This document shows, one piece after another, positions 1-6,864 of a DNA stretch of 14,425 nt. Source of the stretch: Blastocatellia bacterium (GTDB lineage Bacteria > Acidobacteriota > Blastocatellia > Pyrinomonadales > Pyrinomonadaceae); the NCBI GenBank assembly GCA_003175865.1, contig PSRF01000310.1, positions 1 through 14,425 on the forward strand, in the 5' to 3' direction. The notes under the pieces were generated by a model, which saw only the letters and a program-made list of their open reading frames with translations, made no database searches and was not told the origin of the DNA. Position 1 is the stretch's first letter, and each line of letters starts with the position of its first letter. Both the position numbers and the translations under genes were made by a program.

Positions 1-783
1 GTTAATTACGCGATCAAGGACTATTTTGTAGGAATCCGACGAGATGCTTGCGTGGCCGTAAAAGGGCTTGTCGTTGATAACAATCATGAATAGCACCATT
101 GCAAGGAACCCACCCATCAGTCCAATAAGGATTGCGTGAAGCTTCAAATCAGGAATGTTAAAGAAGTAAGCGACTCCGATACTGATCGCCGCACCAACCC
201 AGATTACCGCCCACATCACCAGCGATAGACCACTACCGACCGAGTCTATTCGCAACCGCCTATATTCGAGCAGGTTGTTGTAGGCTTTCAGCGTCTCGCC
301 GTGAAGAGCCTGTTGCCCCCAATCTTTGGGATCAAAAGAATAAAGTGTAGTTTGAAACTGATTAAGTATTTCAGCCCCTATATTTGTAACTTCGCCCTTC
401 TTCTGTGCCGGCCACACTTGATCAATAATGGCAACCGTGTACTCCTTTAGTTTCCCCTGCATCTGTTCCCGTAACGGCGACGGATAACCACTCACGTCCC
501 GATACAAGATTCCAATCGCGGCCGCTTCCCTCGAGACGATTTCTGAGGAACTTGTAAATGTGTTCCACACGCCAACCGCCAGTAGACCGACAGTAATTCC
601 ATAGAAGACGCCGATGGCCTGAACGGTTCCGCTTACCGCATCATTTGCACCTTCGTGATAACCGAGGCGCGGCCTAACAAAGCGCCGGATCAGCAGTAAA
701 CCAGCGATAGATAAGATCTCAACGAATACAACTATCACTATCGCCGCTTTCAGTGGCGAAATGTCATAGATCCAAATAGGCAT
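1..783 (-). CDS. DUF4239 (bestrophin-like) membrane protein, C-terminus cut by window edge
   Basis: This reading frame starts at ATG 783 and stays open for 261 codons to the window edge without a stop, so its 3' end is missing. AGGAG at 800..796 is a ribosome binding site with a somewhat long spacer (12 nt). Four hydrophobic segments are visible, at about residues 11-32, 51-73, 185-207 and 215-236, with a soluble loop of about 110 residues between the second and third. The pattern EGANDAVSGTVQAIGVFYG near TM2, the following EIVSREAAAIGILYRD stretch and the late NDKPFYG motif match the DUF4239 family, whose function is unknown but which resembles bestrophin channels. Since the family is usually about 250-265 residues long, only a few residues are probably lost. 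The gene begins 20 bp after the Spy-like gene and is the last visible member of the minus-strand operon. No function beyond membrane location is proven. Confidence 0.85.
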   Translation of the reverse strand, partial: MPIWIYDISPLKAAIVIVVFVEILSIAGLLLIRRFVRPRLGYHEGANDAVSGTVQAIGVFYGITVGLLAVGVWNTFTSSSEIVSREAAAIGILYRDVSGYPSPLREQMQGKLKEYTVAIIDQVWPAQKKGEVTNIGAEILNQFQTTLYSFDPKDWGQQALHGETLKAYNNLLEYRRLRIDSVGSGLSLVMWAVIWVGAAISIGVAYFFNIPDLKLHAILIGLMGGFLAMVLFMIVINDKPFYGHASISSDSYKIVLDRVIN

Positions 784-803
784 CACGTCGGGGGTCTCCT
801 AAC

Positions 804-1298
804 TTAGGGCTGAACAAGCGGGATCTCTGACGCCAATTGTAGATCGATCATCAACGCAAGTCTTCTGTCGATTTGAAAAAAGAGAGCAGTCTTCTTACCA
901 CCAATGACGTTGTCGAACAATGGCAAATACTTGTTCCGCAGTTGGACAACTGCAGCATCAACCTCGTTCGAACGCTTTGCCAGGCTCTGCGCCTGCGCAT
1001 CGGTTAACGAACCAAAGTTTGCTGCGTAGTCTTTAATAACTCCATACCGGGTGTCATACAGCTTTGTGGTTTCAGCAGTGTATTGATCGTAAACCGGCCA
1101 AAACTTCGTAGACTCCGCCTCAGTCAGTTGCATGTTTGCAGCCACTATCTGCTTCTTCATCGACCGCAGATCTTTGCGAAGCAGCTGAAGATCCTGATCA
1201 CCGACGGCCGGTGGAGCGTTTTGCTGTGCGTATGCACAAGGCACCGCAACCAATAACAACATTCCCACAAGTGCGGCGCACGTCAATGTTCGGTTCAT
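804..1298 (-). CDS. Secreted Spy/CpxP-like (LTxxQ-type) periplasmic protein, 164 aa
   Basis: I chose ATG 1298 because an AGGGAGG ribosome binding site lies just upstream and the protein then opens with a clean Sec signal peptide (hydrophobic residues about 7-20, cleavage likely after AYA at 22-24). An upstream ATG at 1331 would add 11 polar residues and lacks these signs. The mature part looks entirely helical, with LTEAE at 58-62 and LTDAQ at 98-102. The pair resembles the LTxxQ motifs of the Spy/CpxP periplasmic chaperone and stress-sensor group, although overall similarity is not strong enough to assign that function. Charged and hydrophobic residues alternate through residues 35-135, as in a helical hairpin. 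It lies 29 bp after the DUF2254 gene and 20 bp before the DUF4239 gene, so it is probably co-transcribed with both. It could instead be an unrelated helical periplasmic protein. Confidence 0.78.
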   Translation of the reverse strand: MNRTLTCAALVGMLLLVAVPCAYAQQNAPPAVGDQDLQLLRKDLRSMKKQIVAANMQLTEAESTKFWPVYDQYTAETTKLYDTRYGVIKDYAANFGSLTDAQAQSLAKRSNEVDAAVVQLRNKYLPLFDNVIGGKKTALFFQIDRRLALMIDLQLASEIPLVQP

Positions 1299-1327
1299 GT
1301 CGTCCTCCCTGCGTGTCGTGTAATGAC

Positions 1328-2638
1328 TCACGCGACTATTGGAAATTCTTTATCCTTGTAATCGCGCTTTTCCTTTTGTCCTCCGCCCATGCCTTGCAAG
1401 TCAGGCATATGAGCCAAATCCTGATCAGATGTGTCAGGAAACATTCGTATGGATGAACTCGTCAGTAGCGCAAGCTCGTGCTGCAGTAACGGCGCGCGAC
1501 GCTCTGGTAATGTCTCTATCAAATTGTCCAACATCGCACGCAGCCGCCTCATGATCTGGATGCTGTCTCGACCATACTGACGAATCTCAGTGACGGCGAG
1601 GTTTACGAAGTCTTCCCAGTTAGGCGTGCGATACATCAACCGAACCTTTCCCTTGCTATCGACATCGCGACCTTCAGCAAGACTTCGCGAACCAACATCA
1701 CGAAGAAGATGATGTAGTTGATCAATCGAGAGAACTGCTGTGGTTGGATCATTGATCGCTGGTGAAAGAGCCTTGGAGGCAATGTCGACGATGATGCGAA
1801 GCGCAAACATCGGATCCTGTTCCAAAGTTCGTTCCTGGCCAAACGCGACCGACTTGCGCAAGGACTCGACGGTTAGACCTTCTCCACCATCGCAGATACG
1901 AAACAGCGGATCGCCGGCAGCCACAAAATCTCCGACTTGCGGCACAAGCTCAATGATGCAGTTTGTGCGTTCCGCGAGAGAGACAAGACCTTTTCTATCA
2001 AAGGCCAACAACACGCCGTCTAATTCATTAGCGATAATACGTCGTACTTCGCGGTTTAGCAGTTCATTGGAGTCAGGACTGGTTGTGTGATTCTCGCTTA
2101 GTCTCGAAGGATATAGGCTATGAATTTCTCTGCGTCCCGCAAGTGCGACCATCGTAAGTGCTGCACTCGGTCGCACTGTCTTACCAACACTGTCGATGAA
2201 GTAAAGAAAGAGTGCCAGGTTGATTAAGAAACCATACGCTCCGACATAGCTCGTGAGAAGAGGTACTCTATCTTCGATCCTGACAAGCGCACCGACCGAA
2301 AATGTAAACGTAAACGCAAATACAGTCAGAGAAATCTTCCTAACACGGCTGCGGTAGACGAACGCGATAATGCGCGGCGTCAATTGTGCACTTGCGAGTT
2401 GCACAACCAACAACACCGCTGATGAGGCAATGACGACCAACGCAAACATCGAGGAGGCGATCGTTGACATCACCGTGCGGCCGGTGTCCGGATTTAGATT
2501 CAATGCCCAACCCTGGGCCAACTCGATTCGACCTAAGAGTCTCGCCGATGCGAGTGCAAGGGCGATGCTGATGACGGGAAAGATCCAAATTGAGTTGCGT
2601 AGATAGAGTCTTAATCGGTATCGGGACAACCAACTCAT
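1328..2638 (-). CDS. DUF2254 family membrane protein, 436 aa
   Basis: The start is ATG 2638, 10 bp after the stop of the DUF4136 gene. The open frame continues upstream to 2818, but that extension is Arg/Ser-rich, overlaps the DUF4136 gene and is not expected in the family. Starting at 2638 gives about the usual DUF2254 length. Hydrophobic segments lie at about residues 16-34, 57-82, 102-120 and 127-150, followed by a large soluble domain. The signature SPAINDPTTAV (292-302), which follows DPMFALRIIVDIASKAL, is the hallmark of DUF2254. The motif GDFVAAGDPLF (236-246) resembles a biotinyl/lipoyl-like turn seen in this family. Its biochemical role is unknown; the architecture suggests an inner-membrane protein with a cytoplasmic domain. 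The ribosome binding site is weak (GAAGTGAA), so translation may be coupled to the preceding gene. Confidence 0.9.
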   Translation of the reverse strand: MSWLSRYRLRLYLRNSIWIFPVISIALALASARLLGRIELAQGWALNLNPDTGRTVMSTIASSMFALVVIASSAVLLVVQLASAQLTPRIIAFVYRSRVRKISLTVFAFTFTFSVGALVRIEDRVPLLTSYVGAYGFLINLALFLYFIDSVGKTVRPSAALTMVALAGRREIHSLYPSRLSENHTTSPDSNELLNREVRRIIANELDGVLLAFDRKGLVSLAERTNCIIELVPQVGDFVAAGDPLFRICDGGEGLTVESLRKSVAFGQERTLEQDPMFALRIIVDIASKALSPAINDPTTAVLSIDQLHHLLRDVGSRSLAEGRDVDSKGKVRLMYRTPNWEDFVNLAVTEIRQYGRDSIQIMRRLRAMLDNLIETLPERRAPLLQHELALLTSSSIRMFPDTSDQDLAHMPDLQGMGGGQKEKRDYKDKEFPIVA

Positions 2639-2648
2639 GGTATTCACT

Positions 2649-3182
2649 TCACTTCTTCGGTGGGAACTGTTTGAACATCTTCTCAACCGCCTTATTAATC
2701 GGCTTGGCGACTGACTTGGCGTCGTGAGCCTTGTCGCCGGTTGGGCCATGCTCGAGCGTATGAGTGGCAGTACCTCGCCAGACTCCATTCTTCGTCTTCG
2801 CATCCGAAATATCGACAACGAGCGTGCCTTTTGTTACGGGCCAACTCTGAGGAGCGGCAGCAATGCCCGTTGAGATTGAATTCAAACTGGGAGCCCAGCT
2901 TGGGTTGCTCATCACCAGATCACTGTCAGTAGATACCACCGCAGCCACTACGAGATCGGGCTCGGAAGCGACCTTCTTGATTCCTTTCGCCGCCATCGCA
3001 TTATCGACTGCCTCGATAATCATTTGATTGACGTATGGGTTCAAACCTGCCGCTCCCTGATCCCATGCGTAAGTTTTGTACTTCGAGAAGTCTGTCGCCG
3101 GATCTGAGCCTACCTTTACTTTTTGCGCAGTTACAGCAACGACGCTCAGAAGAATTAACGCGATCGTGGTTAAAGCTTTCAT
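2649..3182 (-). CDS. Secreted DUF4136 domain protein, 177 aa
   Basis: ATG 3182 follows an AGGGAGG ribosome binding site. Residues 1-19 form a signal peptide ending VTAQ|KVKV. There is no cysteine at the cleavage site, so unlike many DUF4136 proteins this one is not predicted to be a lipoprotein. The mature protein matches DUF4136: DFSKYKTYAWDQG (31-43), N-P followed by a helix (48-64), MAAKGIKKV then PDLVV (63-79), and a late segment with VVDISDAKTKNGVWRGTA (122-139), where a strand carrying W-R-G is typical. The family's role is unknown; its members are periplasmic or outer-membrane-associated. This is the first gene of a four-gene unit and has its own candidate promoter (3274..3230) with the dyad shared by two other operons in the window. 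Confidence 0.88.
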   Translation of the reverse strand: MKALTTIALILLSVVAVTAQKVKVGSDPATDFSKYKTYAWDQGAAGLNPYVNQMIIEAVDNAMAAKGIKKVASEPDLVVAAVVSTDSDLVMSNPSWAPSLNSISTGIAAAPQSWPVTKGTLVVDISDAKTKNGVWRGTATHTLEHGPTGDKAHDAKSVAKPINKAVEKMFKQFPPKK

Positions 3183-3229
3183 GTTCAGCCTCCCTGGAAA
3201 ACGCCGGTCCGGTGGGAATTATCGAAGGC

Positions 3230-3274
3230 AGTCTAGCTGGTTATTGGTTAAGAAAGGACTGTCAGTTTTTACAG
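3230..3274 (-). promoter_or_regulatory. Candidate promoter with shared dyad, drives the DUF4136 operon
   Basis: Read on the minus strand, CTGTAAAAACTGACAGT (3274..3258) is followed by exactly 21 bp and then CTAGACT, giving a -10-like TAGACT at 3235..3230. The element is 45 bp long, as are the related ones at 4785..4741 and 5374..5418. No good -35 hexamer lies 17 bp before the -10, and the dyad centre would sit near -43, which suggests an activator site. The inferred start point is near 3223, giving a leader of about 40 nt. A separate -10-like GATAAT at 3223..3218 is an alternative without a good -35. Confidence 0.6.
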
Positions 3275-3296
3275 GAGTGACTTCCAACGATACACA

Positions 3297-4244
3297 CTAG
3301 AACCAACTATATTGCCAACCAAACGCAATCGTGTTCACGTCCCCGCCAATCCGTGTGGTAACTCCTTTAGTCCACGCAACCTTCAGTGACTGCCTTTGAG
3401 TGAGGGGATAAGAAAACGTTGCCCCAATGCGCGAATTCTTTTGTCGATCTTCATTGATATTTCCATTAACAACGGTGCGACCACCGGTGTAATAAGTTGC
3501 ATTGAAGGACGCCCACATCCTTCGTCTCAACGTGTAGACCACATCTCCCTGAAACGAGGCCAACGGTCTCTGCTGGCGATGTGATCCACGGAAGAAGTTG
3601 TTGTTCGCAGTAAATAGCCAGACGCCAGCCATCGACTCCAGGGTCCATCGTCCAACAGGTTTCGATATTCCAATTTCAGGCTTGAACGCCCATCTGTTTG
3701 AGCCGGGATTAACGAGTCGGTGGGGATCGTACTGACCAGTAGGACCAATGATTTGTATGCTGGTCCCGATGATTGTTGTTGGTCTTCGCGCGGCAAATTC
3801 CTTTGGTCCCATTGCTCGTCCTCCTTTAAGCAGCGTAGAGAATCGCAAACGAATATCACCGTTCCCGGAGCGATATATTGTCGCACGGTCTTCAAAGACC
3901 GTTCCGGTTACGTGCCCCCAAACGTAAGGAACAAGTACTGCTAGATTGGTTTGCCTTCCCAGCAAACCCAATGTGCCACCAAAGGCGAATGTTGCAGCGT
4001 TCAGCTTTGCATCCACATCCTTCACAGGTAACGAAGGGTCGAGCAGGACATCCCCGCTCTGATGAAGGAATGTGAACGCAACAAACTTCGCACCCACCGG
4101 CGCAGGCGAATACGCACGCGGTTCCATTTCCTGGGCCGATACGGATTTAACGACGAGAATTAAATTGACGAGAAGAAAGGTTAGTCTAACGGCCGCACGA
4201 ATTCTCGTTTCGGGGCTCATTTTATTGGGGGATTTGCGGCACAT
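3297..4244 (-). CDS. MetA-pathway-of-phenol-degradation-type outer-membrane beta-barrel (transporter family), 315 aa
   Basis: The product has an N-terminal signal peptide (hydrophobic about residues 19-36, cleavage near VSAQ|E) and then alternating polar/hydrophobic strands with aromatic girdles. It ends in WQYSWF, with the C-terminal phenylalanine used for outer-membrane barrel assembly. APVGAKFVAFTFLHQSGDVLLD near the mature start, the FAFGGTLGLLGRQTNLAVLVPYVWG region and the closing strands resemble the PF13557 'MetA pathway of phenol degradation' or generic outer-membrane transporter group. Members are thought to pass small hydrophobic molecules, but substrates are rarely known and none is implied by these neighbours. 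ATG 4244 lies 12 bp after the preceding stop. ATG 4220 (307 aa) gives a shorter signal peptide and is equally possible because neither start has a strong ribosome binding site. It forms a two-gene unit with the small secreted protein upstream. Confidence 0.75.
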   Translation of the reverse strand: MCRKSPNKMSPETRIRAAVRLTFLLVNLILVVKSVSAQEMEPRAYSPAPVGAKFVAFTFLHQSGDVLLDPSLPVKDVDAKLNAATFAFGGTLGLLGRQTNLAVLVPYVWGHVTGTVFEDRATIYRSGNGDIRLRFSTLLKGGRAMGPKEFAARRPTTIIGTSIQIIGPTGQYDPHRLVNPGSNRWAFKPEIGISKPVGRWTLESMAGVWLFTANNNFFRGSHRQQRPLASFQGDVVYTLRRRMWASFNATYYTGGRTVVNGNINEDRQKNSRIGATFSYPLTQRQSLKVAWTKGVTTRIGGDVNTIAFGWQYSWF

Positions 4245-4256
4245 CGAGGCGCCGCA

Positions 4257-4688
4257 TCACTGTCCCTGAAAGGTTATCTCGATAGATTTTTTGCTCAGTC
4301 GTCCTGTCCCCTTGATTGACAGTCGAGTCACTGACTTATCGTCGTCGTTAAGATTAACTGTTCCTGTCCCGTCCAATGCTCCTCCTGAAGAACCACCTGA
4401 TATCGTGAGGTTAAAGTTATGTGGCTGACCAGGGACACTGGACCATTTGCCGTTCAAGAAGATGGTTATTTCGGAGACGAGCGTTACTTCGGCCTGGCCA
4501 TTGTCGAGAAGTTTCACCAGAACAGATGTGAGCTTGAATTCCTCACGACCGAGTTTGATAGTTCCCGTGCCGTTGGCACTTGCTAATTTGGTTTGGTCGG
4601 TTCTTGGCTGAGATAGAACAGCAGGAGCGCTGAGTATCGTGAACGTGACCAACAATGTGACAATTAACGTCCGTGAACCAATTTTCAT
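4257..4688 (-). CDS. Small secreted beta-rich protein of unknown function, 143 aa
   Basis: ATG 4688 is preceded by GGAGG at a good distance, and a signal peptide starts immediately (hydrophobic about residues 7-25, cleavage near LSQ). An upstream in-frame start at 4724 would bury the signal peptide and is disfavoured. I do not recognise a named family. The mature part is rich in Gly, Thr, Ser and beta-branched residues and looks all-beta. A GTG-centred motif recurs three times: NGTGTIKLG (39-47), DGTGTVNLN (106-114) and KGTGRLSKK (126-134). There are no cysteines and no transmembrane segment after the signal. The gene sits directly upstream of the barrel (12-bp gap) and downstream of one copy of the shared promoter, so it is probably a periplasmic or surface partner made together with the barrel. 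Confidence 0.75.
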   Translation of the reverse strand: MKIGSRTLIVTLLVTFTILSAPAVLSQPRTDQTKLASANGTGTIKLGREEFKLTSVLVKLLDNGQAEVTLVSEITIFLNGKWSSVPGQPHNFNLTISGGSSGGALDGTGTVNLNDDDKSVTRLSIKGTGRLSKKSIEITFQGQ

Positions 4689-4740
4689 GTGAACCTCCAC
4701 GAAGGGGAATCTCACCAAACTCATGGATACTTGTTCGGCT

Positions 4741-4785
4741 AAACTAGGCTCGGAAGCTTTTGTTGAAAACTGTTAGTTTTTACAG
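4741..4785 (-). promoter_or_regulatory. Candidate promoter with shared dyad, drives the secreted-protein/barrel operon
   Basis: On the minus strand CTGTAAAAACTAACAGT (4785..4769) is followed by exactly 21 bp and then CTAGTTT, giving a -10-like TAGTTT at 4746..4741. The dyad differs from the one at 3274..3258 by a single base, while the 21-bp spacer is unrelated in sequence, which argues for selection on the dyad and the spacing. The predicted start point is near 4734, about 46 nt before ATG 4688. It lies in the 139-bp gap after the channel gene. Confidence 0.6.
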
Positions 4786-4827
4786 GCGAGATTACCTTGC
4801 ATGTTCAAGGGACCATTTCCGTTGGCA

Positions 4828-5271
4828 TCACTTGTCTATTCGCAGTTGACGCCATCGCTCCTGAAACATCGCGTTCATTATGGCGAATATGAACGCTGTC
4901 GAGATTCCACAAAGAAGAACTCCTGAAATTCCTTCGATAGCACCAAGTAACCGCCACCTCTGCGGAAGAAGGATATCTCCGTAGCCGATCGTCGTATAAC
5001 TAGTGAATGAAAAATAGAGTGAGGTTTCGTAATCGCTGAATAATTGTCGTGCGTAGTAAAAGCCCGCCCACAGGGCCGCTTCCGCGACATGCAGCAACAT
5101 GATTACGGCAAAGACCAGAATCATGAGAACACTGAAATGAACTATTCGGCCTTTTCTGTCTGTACGTTCCCACCACCCTATTAACGCACGGGCCATGAGC
5201 ATGATCGTGGCCACATGAAGTAGCAGGCAAAGCGAAACAATAACTACAGCTACGGTCAGCTCATTGAACAT
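4828..5271 (-). CDS. Small single-pore potassium-type ion channel, 147 aa
   Basis: The product has three hydrophobic segments (about residues 5-29, 47-70 and 108-133) with a pore loop before the last. The loop contains SFTSYTTIGYGDI (88-100), the K+ channel selectivity filter TIGYGD being intact, so it belongs to the ion-channel family PF07885. With a single pore per chain it should act as a tetramer. There is no cytoplasmic RCK, cyclic-nucleotide or other gating domain, and the tail after the last helix is only about 14 residues. I chose ATG 5271 because the protein then starts directly at TM1 as in related small channels, although no ribosome binding site precedes it. A TTG at 5346 preceded by TGAGGA would add 25 polar residues and cannot be excluded. 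The gene is divergent from the RND operon. Confidence 0.85.
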   Translation of the reverse strand: MFNELTVAVVIVSLCLLLHVATIMLMARALIGWWERTDRKGRIVHFSVLMILVFAVIMLLHVAEAALWAGFYYARQLFSDYETSLYFSFTSYTTIGYGDILLPQRWRLLGAIEGISGVLLCGISTAFIFAIMNAMFQERWRQLRIDK

Positions 5272-5373
5272 TTGCGAACATTTGCTCTGTTTAATGGTCC
5301 TAAACCCGCAATCCTCCCTAATAACGGTACGTTTACCAAAGCTCAATATTCCTCAACAACTAATTCGCCAGTA

Positions 5374-5418
5374 CTGTCAATTCTGCCAGTGTATTCACCT
5401 TTTGCATCGCTCTAGAAT
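5374..5418 (+). promoter_or_regulatory. Candidate promoter with shared dyad, drives the RND efflux operon
   Basis: CTGTCAATTCTGCCAGT (5374..5390) is followed by exactly 21 bp and then CTAGAAT, giving TAGAAT at 5413..5418, five of six matches to the bacterial -10 consensus. With the preceding base the dyad is ACTGTCA-ATTC-TGCCAGT (5373..5390), a 7-4-7 inverted repeat with one mismatched pair. It matches the 3274..3258 copy at 13 of 17 positions and has the same spacing. The hexamer 17 bp before the -10 (TGTATT) is a poor -35. The predicted start point is near 5425, which leaves a leader of about 113 nt. On the opposite strand the dyad contains TTGACA (5380..5375), but no -10 follows at normal distance. 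Confidence 0.6.
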
Positions 5419-5526
5419 CACCTCCGTTCGATGGCTATCACCAGGTTTTTCACCCGATAAAACGGAAACCATACCGGGCGTTTGAACACAGCCGCTTGGT
5501 GAACATTCCACCCCCGGACTTTGACT

Positions 5527-5532
5527 AAGGAG
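5527..5532 (+). promoter_or_regulatory. Ribosome binding site that sets the adaptor start
   Basis: AAGGAG lies 6 nt before ATG 5539. It rules out the longer reading from TTG 5521, whose first six codons would overlap this site. Confidence 0.8.
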
Positions 5533-5538
5533 TTGGCG

Positions 5539-6861
5539 ATGAATATCCCGCTAAACCGTAATCATTTCATTTTGGCGTTGTTACTTATTTCATGCTCCGC
5601 CCTGCTGAGCCTTACTGGGTGCAGTAAGAAGGCGCAGGAGGCAGCCGCCGCTCAACCACCACCACCCACCGTGATCGTGATGTCTGTCGACAAAAAGACA
5701 GTTCCGATCTACGCCGAGTTCGTTGGGCAGACGAGGGCAGACGAGACGGTCGAGCTGCGAGCTCGGGTGGAAGGAATCCTCCAGAAGGTCTACTTCCACG
5801 AGGGAAATCCTGTTAAAAAGGGGCAACTTCTCTTCACTATCGACAAACGACCATTCGAAGCTGCGCTCCAGTCCGCAAAGGCGGCCACTTCAAAAGCTGT
5901 CGCCGACTTGGCCCAGGCACAGCAACGAGCGGATGTTATTCAGGCACAAGCAGAGTTAGCTGACGCCCAGGCCGTACTAACACGTGCGAATCAAGATGTG
6001 AGTCGTCTTACACCACTCGCTAAAGAGAAGGCAGTTACTGAACAGGACCTCGATGCGGCAATAGCAGCCCAGAAATCCGCGAAAGCCACCGTTGATGCAA
6101 AGCAGGCGAACCTGACCAATCTCGAAGCCGCAGTGAAATACACCATCGAGCGAGCTCAAGCGGAAGTTTCGGCAGCGAAGGCCAAGGTCACTCAAGCGGA
6201 ATTGGATCTGAGTTATTGCGATATCTACTCTCCACTTACCGGCATCATTGGATTCCTTCAGGTAGATGAAGGCAACTTAGTCGGACGTGGTGAAGCCACA
6301 CTGCTAGCGACGGTCTCTGCTTCCGATCCACTTCTTGTCGACTTCAACGTAAGCGAAATCGACTTCCTAAAACTGACTAGCCGCGAAGGTGCTGGTCAAC
6401 GCGCTAGCTCGTTCAGTTTCGATCTGCTCCTCTCTGACGAAACCAAACATCCATACTCGGGAACTTTCAAGGTCCTGGACCGCACAGTCGATCCGCAAAC
6501 CGGAACATTGAAAGCCGAAGCTGTGTTTCCAAATCCAGGTAGCCATTTACGGCCGGGACAGTTTGCGCGCGTACGCGTTGCGGTCGCGGAACAGAAGGAT
6601 GCGATCCTTGTACCTCAACGTGCAGTTCAGGAATTACAAGGCGCGAAGACAGTCATGGTAGTCGACGCTCAAAACAAGGTTCAGGTACGAAGTGTCCGTC
6701 TCGGTGATAAGTCAGAGAGCTCTTACATCGTGCTTGAAGGACTTAACGCTGGAGACCGAGTAATCGTGGAGGGAATGCAAAAGGCTCGTCCGGGAAGTGA
6801 GGTGAAGCCTTCAAACGCAGCTGTTGCCAGCGACAACTCCGCGAAGAAAGAAGGACAGTAA
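5539..6861 (+). CDS. RND efflux periplasmic adaptor (membrane fusion protein) lipoprotein, 440 aa
   Basis: This is the adaptor that links the inner-membrane RND pump to the outer-membrane channel. A lipoprotein signal ends in LTGC, with the lipidated Cys at residue 28, followed by a Pro-rich linker (about 40-43). The first beta-barrel/lipoyl half includes FVGQTRADETVELRARVEG (61-79), and the lipoyl turn runs through HEGNPVKKGQLLFTID (87-102). An Ala/Gln/Lys-rich coiled-coil hairpin spans about 105-225 and is longer than that of typical AcrA-like adaptors. The second lipoyl half begins around DIYSPLTGIIG (228-238), followed by the beta-barrel and membrane-proximal domain (VPQRAVQEL and later VIVEGMQKARPGSEV). 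The family is AcrA/MexA-like. It is the first gene of the efflux operon and ends 3 bp before the pump gene. Drug or solvent specificity cannot be read from the sequence. Confidence 0.95.
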   Translation: MNIPLNRNHFILALLLISCSALLSLTGCSKKAQEAAAAQPPPPTVIVMSVDKKTVPIYAEFVGQTRADETVELRARVEGILQKVYFHEGNPVKKGQLLFTIDKRPFEAALQSAKAATSKAVADLAQAQQRADVIQAQAELADAQAVLTRANQDVSRLTPLAKEKAVTEQDLDAAIAAQKSAKATVDAKQANLTNLEAAVKYTIERAQAEVSAAKAKVTQAELDLSYCDIYSPLTGIIGFLQVDEGNLVGRGEATLLATVSASDPLLVDFNVSEIDFLKLTSREGAGQRASSFSFDLLLSDETKHPYSGTFKVLDRTVDPQTGTLKAEAVFPNPGSHLRPGQFARVRVAVAEQKDAILVPQRAVQELQGAKTVMVVDAQNKVQVRSVRLGDKSESSYIVLEGLNAGDRVIVEGMQKARPGSEVKPSNAAVASDNSAKKEGQ

Positions 6862-6864
6862 CTC

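Noticed and set aside
1136..1456. Plus-strand open frame of 106 codons across the Spy-like/DUF2254 junction
   Set aside because: It lies antisense to two well-supported genes, its composition is Ser/Arg/Pro-rich and it has no ribosome binding site.
2639..2818. N-terminal extension of the DUF2254 gene to 2818
   Set aside because: It overlaps the DUF4136 coding region, is Arg/Ser-rich and lies outside the family's usual length; ATG 2638 directly after the upstream stop is better.
5352..5390. Divergent use of the 5374..5390 dyad to drive the channel gene with the same architecture
   Set aside because: On the minus strand the sequence 21 bp after the dyad is GAAT, not CTAG; the TTGACA within it has no -10 at normal spacing.
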